From: Bacteriovoracaceae bacterium UBA7317
Lineage (GTDB): Bacteria > Bdellovibrionota > Bacteriovoracia > Bacteriovoracales > Bacteriovoracaceae
Assembly (NCBI GenBank): GCA_002474345.1
Contig: DKQD01000191.1
Location: 1-35,034, forward strand
Length of the DNA: 35,034 nt
Direction of reading: 5' to 3'
Positions 24,599 to 32,078 of this stretch are shown here, piece after piece; the first letter of the stretch is position 1; every line of letters starts with the position of its first letter. A program made the translations under genes and the position numbers. Under the pieces are notes generated by a model, which worked only from the letters and a program-made list of their open reading frames with translations, made no database searches and had not been told where the DNA came from.

Positions 24599-26500
24599 GT
24601 GGAAAATATAAATAATTACCAAGCTTTAGGGCATCATTCAATGACCAGAAAAAGCGTGCGGTTCTCTTTGAATATTTTTTTTACTTTTTCTTTTTTTCTT
24701 TTTTTGATTTTTGCCGAGGAGGCTTTTGCTGGGGGAGGTCGAAAAAGAGAAATATATAAGGATTTTAAAAAGCCTTTTCCCTTTACCCTTTTCCATACAA
24801 ATGATCTTCATTCACATTTTGAGGGTACGGGGCCCGATCACTATTTCACACGTTTTATAAAAGACAGAGACCCGGTAAAAGGTCATTACGCTCGTTTGGC
24901 CTTCAAGATTAAAGAGCAGGTTCTTGAAAAAAAGGAGTCAAAGGAGCCTTACCTACTTTTAGATGCAGGAGATTACTTTTCAGGGACTTTATTTCACACT
25001 TTGGCCCCTCGAAAGGACATTAAATCTGCCCCGGAATTTGAGTTTTTTCAGGCCCTTAATTACGATGCTATTATTTTGGGAAACCATGAGTTTGATGCAG
25101 GCGAAGACGGCCTTGAAACAATGCTTGAAAAGGCCCGCGCGATGAAGCCAACATTCAATATTGTTGTGAGTAACTTAGATGAAGCCGGCAAAAATTCCTT
25201 TTTGAAGAAGTTTATGAATAAAACTGATGGAGAGTTTAGAGGAGGAGCTTTTAGTCAGGACCTGAAAAAAAAGAAATTAATTCATCAAGTTCTTGTAAAG
25301 GAGGTTCACCACGAGGGGCGGACTCTAAAACTAGGTTTGATTGGTCTCCTGGGACCTGATGCTGCTTTTGCAAGCCTGAGCGATAGGGAGAAGGTTTCCT
25401 TTGTTGGTTACAAGGATGCAGGGTCAAAAGCAAGAATGAAAGACCTTGTGGCCTTAACTCAAAAGTGGACGGATATTTTAAAAAAGAAAAAGAAAGCCGA
25501 CGTCGTTGTGGTAGTGATCCATGGAGGTTCACCAGAGGATGAAGAGCTCGCTAGGAAGGTTGAAGGACTTGATGTTATTATCGCAGGCCACACTCACAGA
25601 GTTTATGAAAGTTTAAACGGACCTAATGGGGTGATCCTCGCCCAAGCCGGCTCTTACGGAAGGTTCCTTGGACGCTTGGAGCTTGAATACTTCAAGGGTA
25701 GGGTGAGGGCACGGAAAAAGGCCAGGCCTCACCTGGTTTTAATTGATGACAATATTCCAGTTGATAAAGAAGTTTTTGAAAAAATAGAGTCTTATAAACG
25801 ACTTATCTCGAAAAAGGTTCTTAAGGGTTCTCAATACCGATATGACACTCCAATTTATAAAAATAAAAAAAGAATAGAGAGGGGGTTCCTACCAACGAGT
25901 GACTTGGGGAAGTTAGTTACAAAGGGTCTAAGAAAGGAGTTGAACCTTCAAATGGATGATCCTATTGACGTATATTTTAGTCCACTTGCTCTGATAAGAT
26001 GGGGTGCCATACCTGCTTTAGAAGGGCAAAAAGAGGGGACGGTCATTCAGTACTCCGACATTTTTAGGATGCTGGGAATGGGTTTTGATAAAGAGCTACG
26101 CCCAGGAACTCCTATCGTTGACTTTTATATTTCTAAAGACGACTTCGTAAAGGTTTTACAATTTACAGAACTTTATAGGTTAATAAACCACCATAGCATA
26201 ATTGCTTACTCCCCTTCATTAAAATATGAGACACATAAGAAGGTCCCTTTACTTAAGGAAAAGAAAAAAACTTTGAGGCTTCATGGTTTGCCTTTTTCCC
26301 AATGGCCTGAACGCATTCATGTGGCAACAAACCTTAAACTTGCTAAATATATTTTTAGGTTAAAGGAATTATCCTATGGTTTGGTTCAAGTGGATGCTAC
26401 TGACAAAAATGGGAAGGTTCTCAACAGCTTGGAATCTATAAAAGGTGTAAGAGAGCATACACTTTTTTCTGACTATTTAAGAAAAAGCGTAAATTTGTAA
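24599..26500 (+). CDS. Exported 5'-nucleotidase / UshA-like metallophosphoesterase
   Basis: A 633-residue protein. GTG at 24599 has a GAGGAG site seven bases upstream, whereas the internal ATG at 24641 has none, so I keep the GTG although it gives a long n-region; the hydrophobic signal segment is residues 22-44. The dimetal site is complete: HTNDLHSH (Asp69, His71), DAGD (Asp122, Asp125), GNHEFD (Asn162, His163, Glu164), VIHGG (His308) and AGHTHR (His331, His333). The rest is a 5'-nucleotidase C-terminal domain (residues about 400-600). The family hydrolyses 5'-nucleotides, UDP-sugars or cyclic 2',3'-nucleotides in the periplasm. The C-terminal substrate loop is divergent, so the exact substrate is open. 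It is divergent from the three-gene set with the glycerophosphodiesterase; together they suggest external phosphoester use. Confidence 0.92.
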   Translation: MENINNYQALGHHSMTRKSVRFSLNIFFTFSFFLFLIFAEEAFAGGGRKREIYKDFKKPFPFTLFHTNDLHSHFEGTGPDHYFTRFIKDRDPVKGHYARLAFKIKEQVLEKKESKEPYLLLDAGDYFSGTLFHTLAPRKDIKSAPEFEFFQALNYDAIILGNHEFDAGEDGLETMLEKARAMKPTFNIVVSNLDEAGKNSFLKKFMNKTDGEFRGGAFSQDLKKKKLIHQVLVKEVHHEGRTLKLGLIGLLGPDAAFASLSDREKVSFVGYKDAGSKARMKDLVALTQKWTDILKKKKKADVVVVVIHGGSPEDEELARKVEGLDVIIAGHTHRVYESLNGPNGVILAQAGSYGRFLGRLELEYFKGRVRARKKARPHLVLIDDNIPVDKEVFEKIESYKRLISKKVLKGSQYRYDTPIYKNKKRIERGFLPTSDLGKLVTKGLRKELNLQMDDPIDVYFSPLALIRWGAIPALEGQKEGTVIQYSDIFRMLGMGFDKELRPGTPIVDFYISKDDFVKVLQFTELYRLINHHSIIAYSPSLKYETHKKVPLLKEKKKTLRLHGLPFSQWPERIHVATNLKLAKYIFRLKELSYGLVQVDATDKNGKVLNSLESIKGVREHTLFSDYLRKSVNL

Positions 26501-26546
26501 AAATGGTAAAATAAACATCGATAAGAAGTGAAGAAGAGAGGTGTGA

Positions 26547-27296
26547 GTGAGCTCAAAAATTCTGATCTTTCAGCACGTACCCCATGAAATTTTAGGGACT
26601 TTCGATCCTTTATTGAAAAGGCGGGGGGTTCGAATGAGGTATGTGAACTTTTCTCGAGGAAACGTCGATTCAATCAATTTAGAGAGTTACGATGGGCTTA
26701 TTGTTTTAGGTGGGCCTATGAGTGTTAATCAACTTGATGAGTACCCTCATCTTAAAGAAGAAATTTATTGGATAAAGAAGGCCATAGAGCAAGATCTTTT
26801 TGTATTAGGAATCTGCCTTGGGGCCCAATTAATTTCTAAGGCCTTAGGTGGGGAAATAACAAAAAGTCCATCTCCTGAAATTGGTTGGTTTGATATTAAG
26901 CTAAACAATGAGGGAAAAGAGGATCCTCTGTTTGAGTTTTTTGATGAAAATCAGAAAATATTTCAATGGCATGGAGATGCCTTTTCTATACCAGAAGGAG
27001 CTGTAAACCTGGCTTCGTCCACGAACTGTCCCCATCAAGCTTTTCGTTACGGGCAAAAGGTTTATGGTTTTCAATTTCATTTAGAGGTTAATCATGACCT
27101 TATTGAAAGGTGGCTTGATAATGAAGTGAATGAAAGTGAACTTGAAAAGCATAGACCACATATGGATATTCCACAAATTAGAAAAGAAACTGAGCAATAT
27201 TTAGGCCCTCTTCAGGTTTTAAGTGACAAAACTTTTGCCCTATTTTTAAAAATAGTGGGGGTAGTTGAAAAAGAAGTAAAGTTAAAGTCTAGGTAG
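26547..27296 (+). CDS. Class I glutamine amidotransferase (GMP-synthase-like)
   Basis: A 249-residue protein starting at GTG with a GAGAGG ribosome site. It has the class I GATase triad: nucleophile Cys90 in LGICLGAQL, His178 and Glu180 in GFQFHLEV, with the oxyanion segment VLGGPMSV (residues 53-60). Sequences of this size that follow the GICLGAQ...EIGWF...WHGD order are usually annotated as GMP-synthase-like glutamine amidotransferases; no synthetase domain is attached. It would release ammonia from glutamine, or act on gamma-glutamyl compounds, in the cytoplasm. The gene follows the 5'-nucleotidase gene by 46 bases on the same strand, and is convergent with 27654-27301 (4-base gap). The true substrate cannot be told from sequence. 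Confidence 0.9.
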   Translation: MSSKILIFQHVPHEILGTFDPLLKRRGVRMRYVNFSRGNVDSINLESYDGLIVLGGPMSVNQLDEYPHLKEEIYWIKKAIEQDLFVLGICLGAQLISKALGGEITKSPSPEIGWFDIKLNNEGKEDPLFEFFDENQKIFQWHGDAFSIPEGAVNLASSTNCPHQAFRYGQKVYGFQFHLEVNHDLIERWLDNEVNESELEKHRPHMDIPQIRKETEQYLGPLQVLSDKTFALFLKIVGVVEKEVKLKSR

Positions 27297-27300
27297 ATCG

Positions 27301-27654
27301 TTAATTGATTGAACTTGTTAAAAAGGTATTCAAAAAAACGAAAGTAATTATAATTCCAATATAGGCCATGACAAAAAAGTTATCCATTAACATAGAGCTC
27401 ATTTTCTCTGATTTTTCCATAAGCTCCTGGTCATCTTTATAATAGTTAATGGTAAGTTCCCCATCTGATATTTCAAAGTCAGCTGAATAACCATTTTTTT
27501 GTTTCACAGGGCGTGTAATTTGAGTTGTTATACTTTCTGATGAATTGTCGGCCCAAAATATTTCAGTGAAATTATCATAAAAAAAGATATTGCCAGTGAT
27601 AAATTTTTCTCTGGAGAGTCCCATCAGAAATTTTTCAAATTCTTGAATATTCAT
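27301..27654 (-). CDS. Small tail-anchored membrane protein, unknown
   Basis: A 117-residue protein. Residues 1-85 are polar and acidic with a beta-strand-like pattern (GNIFFYDNFTEIFWAD, ADFEISDGELTINYY). Residues 92-113 are a single hydrophobic helix (FVMAYIGIIITFVFLNTFL) at the very C-terminus, typical of a tail-anchored protein or one with its N-terminal domain in the cytoplasm. I recognise no family. The ATG has no clear ribosome site, which lowers confidence, though the compositional pattern of a coding frame is present over the whole length. It ends four bases from the convergent amidotransferase gene. Confidence 0.55.
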   Translation of the reverse strand: MNIQEFEKFLMGLSREKFITGNIFFYDNFTEIFWADNSSESITTQITRPVKQKNGYSADFEISDGELTINYYKDDQELMEKSEKMSSMLMDNFFVMAYIGIIITFVFLNTFLTSSIN

Positions 27655-27752
27655 TAAAAAACAACTTTTATTGAGGTAAATAATAATCTAAATCTCTAGT
27701 TTCATCTTACTTTAAAAGGGCGCTTGGACCAAACAAAGAGGGAAAGCGAGGC

Positions 27753-27804
27753 TTTTTAGATGGGTTTTTAAATAATTTTTAGATGGGTTTTAAATAACTT
27801 TTAG
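27753..27804. repeat. Tandem repeat of a 22-23-base unit upstream of the 27882 kinase
   Basis: TTTTTAGATGGGTTTTTAAA (27753 on) is followed directly by a second copy starting at 27776 that differs by one missing T, and then by a truncated third copy (CTTTTAGTGAG). There are about 2.3 copies in total. The units lie roughly 80-130 bases before the kinase start, where regulator sites would be expected, so they may be binding sites or replication slippage. Confidence 0.6.
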
Positions 27805-27881
27805 TGAGAAAAAGTATAGTTTGAGTAAAAAGATCCGATATGTAAGAGGCGGGAAATATTACTTTTTTTAGTGAAGTTTAA

Positions 27882-30035
27882 ATGAGTTTAAAAGAAGGAA
27901 GGCCTTTTTTAAAAAGCGTTGAAGAAAGCGAGAAAGATGGTCGTGGGAAACCTAAAGACCATATGGCGTTTATTAGGTATTATCTAATAATAGGTGCTTG
28001 GATAATATTTTATTTTTCGGCTTTTTTGTTTTCTTCATTTCTGGAAATGAAATCAAGAACAATAAACGAGCCTCTTTTCCTTTTTTGTCCTTTGATTCTT
28101 ATCCTTTTGGAACTTTCCCTAAAAATTTTTAAGGGAAAAATATCATCTATTCCTTATTTTAAAAAGGTATCAGATTTAAAATTTACAATATTTTTATTAC
28201 TACACATATTCCTGGCACTTTACTTTTCTTTAAAGGAAAACCCTGAAATAGATGGCTTTTTGGGAATACTGGTGCTTTCCTCTTCTTATCTTTTTATTCT
28301 AGGAAGGTTTGGCCTTGCAAAAAGCCTTTTATTATCTTTGAGTTATTTAATTTCCTTTATGTTTTTGAAGTTTAAAATGTCACCTGAGTTTGGACTTGAT
28401 GATAAAATTTTTATTTTTTTCTATATATTCTTCTCAACTTCTTTTTCACTTTTAAATTCTTTCCTTAAGCGATCAAAGGACAAAGAAAAGGAGACCCAGG
28501 AGAAAATGAAATCATTTAATGAAAGACTCGAAAAATCAGTTAAGGAAAAAACTTACAAGATGAGTGTTTTAAATCAAAGTTTGATTGGAATGATGGTCGA
28601 TGTAAATGAAGAGAAATTATCTAGAGAAAGGCTCCTTGAAAATTTGGCGGAAGGCTATATGGTTTTCAATAAAGAAAGGGTTATTGAAGAAGGTGCAACA
28701 GCTGCTTCGAAGAGGCATTTTAAAATGAAAACCGAGGGAAGAAAAATTGAGGATGTTTTAAGACTTAAGGACCATGCTCGGGAAAACTTTTTAAAATGGT
28801 GTGAGAATGTATGGAAGGGAAGTATCAACTTTAAAGACCTTCTGCCTTTGGCCCCAAAGACGTATCTTGGAGAAGAAGAAAAGTATATAAAGCTCGATTT
28901 TAGGCCTATTTATAAAGAAGACAATAAAGAAATAGAAAAAATTATTTGCATAGCTTCTGATATAACAAATGAAAAAAGGCTTGAAGAAAAGGCAAGTAGA
29001 GAGAAATTAGAAGTTCAAATGTTTTTGAAAATACTCGAGCAACCCGGATATTTTTTGAATTTAATAGAAGATGCAAAAGACTCTTTCGACTTGATGAAGA
29101 AATCGGATGTTATGGATGTGGATTTAATTTTTAGAAACATTCATAATTTAAAGGCCAATTTCTCAAGATTTCACGTAATGACTGTAACTCAACAACTTCA
29201 TAAGCTGGAAGAAATTCTTGATAAGTATAGATCAGAAAGCTTTTTTAAAACTGAAGTTCCTGATGATCTGAATAAATCTTTTATAGATGCTGAAAGTCAT
29301 CTTTTAAACTTTCTTAAATCAGAGAAAACGGTATTGGATATGGCAAGAAGGGACGCAAAGAGCTCCGAAAGCGATGAGACAGTCTTTTTGCCAAGCCTTG
29401 CTAGTTTCATTTCTGAAAGGTTTGGGGAGGAGTCAAATTTTTATATTGCTTTTAAGGAAGAATATTTAATGGGTAATTTATCAGATAAACTTAAAAACTT
29501 TATGCATATGGTGATAGACCTTTCTCAATCTCAGGGTAAGCAGATAATTTTTGCCATTGAAGATGCTTCTTTTAAAGTCAACCTGTTAAAGTATAAAGGT
29601 GTTATAAATGCTTGCACTCATATCCTAAGAAATGCTGTCGACCACGGTATTGAAACTCCGGAAGAAAGGGAAGAAAAGGAAAAAACCAAGCAAGGCATGA
29701 TTAAGGCTTCTTTCAAGGAAACAGGGCTTGATATGTTTCAGCTTATTATTGAAGATGATGGAAAAGGAATTGACCCATCAGTAATAAGAAACATTGTTGG
29801 ACAAAAAAATATAATAAGTAAAGAGCTTATAAAGAAATTAAATGATAAAGAAATTATCCAATTTATTTTTGAACCAGGTTTATCATCGAGAAAAGATGCC
29901 TCTAATATATCTGGACGTGGGGTCGGTGCAGATATTGTTAAAATTGAAGCTGAGAAAATAGGTGGAGAGGTTAGGGTTATTAGTAAATTTGGTAAGGGAA
30001 CAGCCTTTATTTTAACTTTGCCTCTTTTTAAATAA
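27882..30035 (+). CDS. Six-helix CheA-like kinase with Hpt domain (no CheW domain)
   Basis: A 717-residue protein without a signal peptide. Residues 30-195 hold about six membrane helices resembling the sensor of the 14637 protein (FSLLNSFLK at its end), followed by a coiled coil to about 245. Residues 248-370 are the PAS-like segment with VWKGSINFKDLLPLAP and SDITNE. The Hpt motif is NIHNLKANFSRF (His421). Residues about 535-717 are the CheA-type ATPase: HILRNAVDHGIE (Asn584), EDDGKGIDP and SGRGVGADIV. The G2 box has Ala where its paralogues have Met. It ends in FILTLPLFK with no CheW-binding domain. The phosphate acceptor may be the CheY-like receiver encoded at 30720, 685 bases downstream on the same strand, with one opposite-strand gene between. 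The start is uncertain because the site GAAG is weak. Confidence 0.9.
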   Translation: MSLKEGRPFLKSVEESEKDGRGKPKDHMAFIRYYLIIGAWIIFYFSAFLFSSFLEMKSRTINEPLFLFCPLILILLELSLKIFKGKISSIPYFKKVSDLKFTIFLLLHIFLALYFSLKENPEIDGFLGILVLSSSYLFILGRFGLAKSLLLSLSYLISFMFLKFKMSPEFGLDDKIFIFFYIFFSTSFSLLNSFLKRSKDKEKETQEKMKSFNERLEKSVKEKTYKMSVLNQSLIGMMVDVNEEKLSRERLLENLAEGYMVFNKERVIEEGATAASKRHFKMKTEGRKIEDVLRLKDHARENFLKWCENVWKGSINFKDLLPLAPKTYLGEEEKYIKLDFRPIYKEDNKEIEKIICIASDITNEKRLEEKASREKLEVQMFLKILEQPGYFLNLIEDAKDSFDLMKKSDVMDVDLIFRNIHNLKANFSRFHVMTVTQQLHKLEEILDKYRSESFFKTEVPDDLNKSFIDAESHLLNFLKSEKTVLDMARRDAKSSESDETVFLPSLASFISERFGEESNFYIAFKEEYLMGNLSDKLKNFMHMVIDLSQSQGKQIIFAIEDASFKVNLLKYKGVINACTHILRNAVDHGIETPEEREEKEKTKQGMIKASFKETGLDMFQLIIEDDGKGIDPSVIRNIVGQKNIISKELIKKLNDKEIIQFIFEPGLSSRKDASNISGRGVGADIVKIEAEKIGGEVRVISKFGKGTAFILTLPLFK

Positions 30036-30447
30036 AGTCATCTAAAAAATCCTTTTTTCTTTCTTTATAAAACTTTGTTATTTCGTCTATTTCTCTTTGA
30101 TTTCTTTTTTGAATGGTTGAAATAACATCTTGAAACCTCTTTTCAGAAATTCTTTCAACGTCCGCTCTTTTTAACTTTGAAATTGTTGATTTTGGCGCCT
30201 TATGGAGCTTAAGAAGAAAACTAAAAAATACCTCTAAATACCTTTTTATATTTTTTACTCTTCCTGCTGTAAACATAGAATCTGATAAAATGAGGACGTC
30301 AAGAGGGTCTTTAGAGGTAAAGAATTTTTTGTTTATAAAAGTTTCCTCTAAGACAGTCATATAGATCTTATGGCCTGTATTGAGGATCGTTTTCCTAAAT
30401 TTTCTCTTTTTCAAGTCTTCTATTTTGAGAATATTTTCTTGGTGCAT
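30028..30447 (-). CDS. Small basic cytoplasmic protein, unknown
   Basis: A 139-residue, lysine-rich protein, mainly helical, with an AGAGGA ribosome site eight bases before its ATG. It has no signal peptide or membrane helix. Visible pieces are KTILNTGHKIYMTVLEETFI in the first third, DPLDVLILSDSMFTAGRVKN in the middle, and a highly charged helical end (RISEKRFQDVISTIQKRNQR). I do not recognise the family. Its 3' end overlaps the kinase gene by eight bases in a convergent arrangement, and the CheY-like gene lies on the other strand beyond a 272-base gap. A function in the signalling set is conceivable but only from position. Confidence 0.65.
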   Translation of the reverse strand: MHQENILKIEDLKKRKFRKTILNTGHKIYMTVLEETFINKKFFTSKDPLDVLILSDSMFTAGRVKNIKRYLEVFFSFLLKLHKAPKSTISKLKRADVERISEKRFQDVISTIQKRNQREIDEITKFYKERKKDFLDDFI

Positions 30448-30551
30448 CGAAGGTTTCCTCTATAGGGTCGGTTAATCTTAAAGAGTCAGTTCATTTAAAT
30501 CAAGTAAAACTAGTAAAATTTGGGGTTAATTATGATGAAACCAAAAAACTC

Positions 30552-30582
30552 GGACTATTTTATTGTCCATAATATTTTTTTT
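30552..30582 (+). terminator. Weak hairpin followed by a T run in the 30448-30719 gap
   Basis: GGAC(tattttatt)GTCC is followed six bases later by nine Ts. Allowing one mismatch, the stem extends to GGACTAT/ATTGTCC. The short stem makes this a weak terminator at best. It sits between the unknown gene at 30447 and the CheY-like gene, and the rest of this gap shows nothing I can support except the ribosome site (GGAGG) at its right end. Confidence 0.25.
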
Positions 30583-30719
30583 TAAATATCCGATAAAATG
30601 ATGAACTTGGATGTTTGTAATCAATGGAGAACTCCTCTAGAGTCTTTTGAAAGTTAGAGTGAGCCCCGCATTGTTTCGATTATCTAATTTGGAGACGGAA
30701 GGAAGAGGAGGATATAAGT

Positions 30720-31088
30720 GTGGCAAAAATTCTTTTGATAGATGACTCAGACACTTACAGAATAAAATTTAAAACCTATTTGGAGGATAAGGGCCATATT
30801 GTTATTGATGGTATTGATGGTGAAGAAGGCCTCGATTTAGCTGAGAAGCATGACGGAGTGGATCTTGTTATTAGCGATCTTAGGCTGCCTATGATCGATG
30901 GTCTTACAATGGTTGAAAAGTTAAGAAAGCTTGAAAAGTATAAGACGATACCCGTCGTTATGATCACAACGGAAGCAGGTGCTGAATATAAAAAGAGAGG
31001 AAAAGAGCTCTCCGTCCGGGCCTGGATACAAAAGCCTCTCAATTTCGAAGTTGTCGAAAGTGTTTTAGGTAAAATTATTGTTAAGTAA
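30720..31088 (+). CDS. Stand-alone CheY-like response regulator
   Basis: A 122-residue single receiver domain starting at GTG with a strong GGAGG site eight bases upstream. All key residues are present: Asp8-Asp9 in LLIDDSD, phospho-acceptor Asp53 in VISDLRLP, Thr83 in VVMITTEAG and Lys105 in WIQKPLN. There is no output domain, so it acts by protein contact or as a phosphate shuttle, as CheY does. It has no neighbouring dedicated sensor except the Hpt/CheA-type kinase at 27882-30035, which lacks its own receiver. A pairing of the two is the simplest reading but is an inference. Confidence 0.95.
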   Translation: MAKILLIDDSDTYRIKFKTYLEDKGHIVIDGIDGEEGLDLAEKHDGVDLVISDLRLPMIDGLTMVEKLRKLEKYKTIPVVMITTEAGAEYKKRGKELSVRAWIQKPLNFEVVESVLGKIIVK

Positions 31089-31093
31089 TGATT

Positions 31094-31113
31094 AAACGGT
31101 TTATTGACCGTTT
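31094..31113 (+). terminator. Hairpin after the CheY-like gene
   Basis: AAACGGT-TTATTG-ACCGTTT is a perfect 7-base stem with a 6-base loop, six bases after the TAA of the receiver gene. The T run comes five bases later (CATGGTTTTT), so it may be an attenuator or a partial terminator before the acyltransferase-like gene at 31145, rather than a full stop. Confidence 0.45.
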
Positions 31114-31144
31114 CATGGTTTTTGAAGGGAGAAAGTGAGGGGAA

Positions 31145-31888
31145 ATGGATTTTAAATCGAAAGGGCCCTCAATGGACCAACCCTCAAATGAGATCTTTTG
31201 GAGTTTCCTAGCACAAATCTTTGTTAAAGAAATTGATTTCCAGGGAATTGAAGTTCTTCTGGAAAAAAAAGACAAACCTGTTTTTTATATAGGGCAACAT
31301 GGTGCTGCTTTAGGGTGGCTTGCTTTGGCTTTGGCCAATAGGGTTTTTTGGAGTCACCAACAAATAGAAAGGCCTCCTGGCATTATCTTTCACCCTTTCG
31401 TTTATCAAATGCCACTTTTAAAAAATTTGGCCTTCAGGTTTTCTTCGGGCCATAAAATCACTAATTTTTTTCAGCTTATTAAGCTTATAGAAAGGGGAAA
31501 AATTTTAGAAGTAGGTTCGTGCCCCGAAAGCAGTAACTGTAATTTTCTATATGATGAACCTGTTGCCCCCTTTAAGTTTAAAGAATGGATTCATCTGGCC
31601 TTGAGAATAGATAAGGATATCGTCCTTGTCGTCCATTCTGGGACAGAAGAATGGCAAAAAACTTGGAAGTGGCCTTTTTCTTTAGGGCCATTACGTGGCG
31701 TTCACATTCCCTTTGTGACCAAAAAAATAGAAAGGTTACGGCTGAAGATGATCCCCTATACGCCTCCCTTTGACGGAGCTGAATTTAAACAATTCACCAA
31801 AAAAGAGCAGGAAGCTATTGTTGATGAAGAGTGTGAAAAAATCCGCTCTATTATGATAGAGGAGTGGAAAATACTTGATGCGGCGTGA
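31145..31888 (+). CDS. Divergent lysophospholipid acyltransferase-like protein
   Basis: A 247-residue protein with a GAGGGGAA ribosome site. The layout resembles LPLAT/PlsC-type acyltransferases, which move acyl chains onto lysophospholipids at the inner membrane: FYIGQHGAALGWLALALA in the place of the HxxxxD block, then ILEVGSCPESSNCNF in the place of the FPEGTRS block, then WIHLALRIDKDIVLVVHSG, similar to the strand after it. However, His52 is followed by GAALG, so the catalytic Asp is absent. Either the chemistry differs or the protein is not an acyltransferase. There is no strong signal peptide or membrane helix. It follows the CheY-like gene by 56 bases with a hairpin between. Confidence 0.55.
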   Translation: MDFKSKGPSMDQPSNEIFWSFLAQIFVKEIDFQGIEVLLEKKDKPVFYIGQHGAALGWLALALANRVFWSHQQIERPPGIIFHPFVYQMPLLKNLAFRFSSGHKITNFFQLIKLIERGKILEVGSCPESSNCNFLYDEPVAPFKFKEWIHLALRIDKDIVLVVHSGTEEWQKTWKWPFSLGPLRGVHIPFVTKKIERLRLKMIPYTPPFDGAEFKQFTKKEQEAIVDEECEKIRSIMIEEWKILDAA

Positions 31889-31999
31889 CCTTTTTGATAC
31901 GGTCTGATCAACTTATTTTCTAAGTTTATAAGTGCCTAATTTTACACACTATTAGTGTCTTGATAGCTAGGGCTTCACAAGCCACTTTAAAGGCCTTGG

Positions 32000-32031
32000 C
32001 AGCTTTATTTGAAAAGAGGGAAGCTGTTTTT
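32000..32031 (+). terminator. Possible intrinsic terminator after the acyltransferase-like gene
   Basis: CAGCTT (32000-32005) and AAGCTG (32021-32026) are complementary across a 15-base loop and are directly followed by five Ts. A second, shorter hairpin GGCTT-CAC-AAGCC (31971-31983) precedes it. Either could end the plus-strand transcript. The long loop makes the first only moderately stable. Confidence 0.4.
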
Positions 32032-32078
32032 AAATAAGTTTAAAATATCGACTTCTAGTTGAATTAAGGTTGATTTTT

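Noticed and set aside
24456..24641. 61-codon minus-strand frame overlapping both divergent genes
   Set aside because: It overlaps the starts of the thioredoxin-like and 5'-nucleotidase genes, which both have better evidence.
30530..30585. 17-codon frame (MMKPKNSDYFIV...) in the gap before the CheY-like gene
   Set aside because: Very short, and it spans the weak hairpin with T run; no sign of a leader-peptide arrangement linked to a downstream gene.
31950..32030. Cluster of short hairpins considered as a tRNA or structured RNA gene
   Set aside because: No cloverleaf, no TTCRANY-type T loop and no acceptor pairing; the hairpins are better explained as transcript ends.
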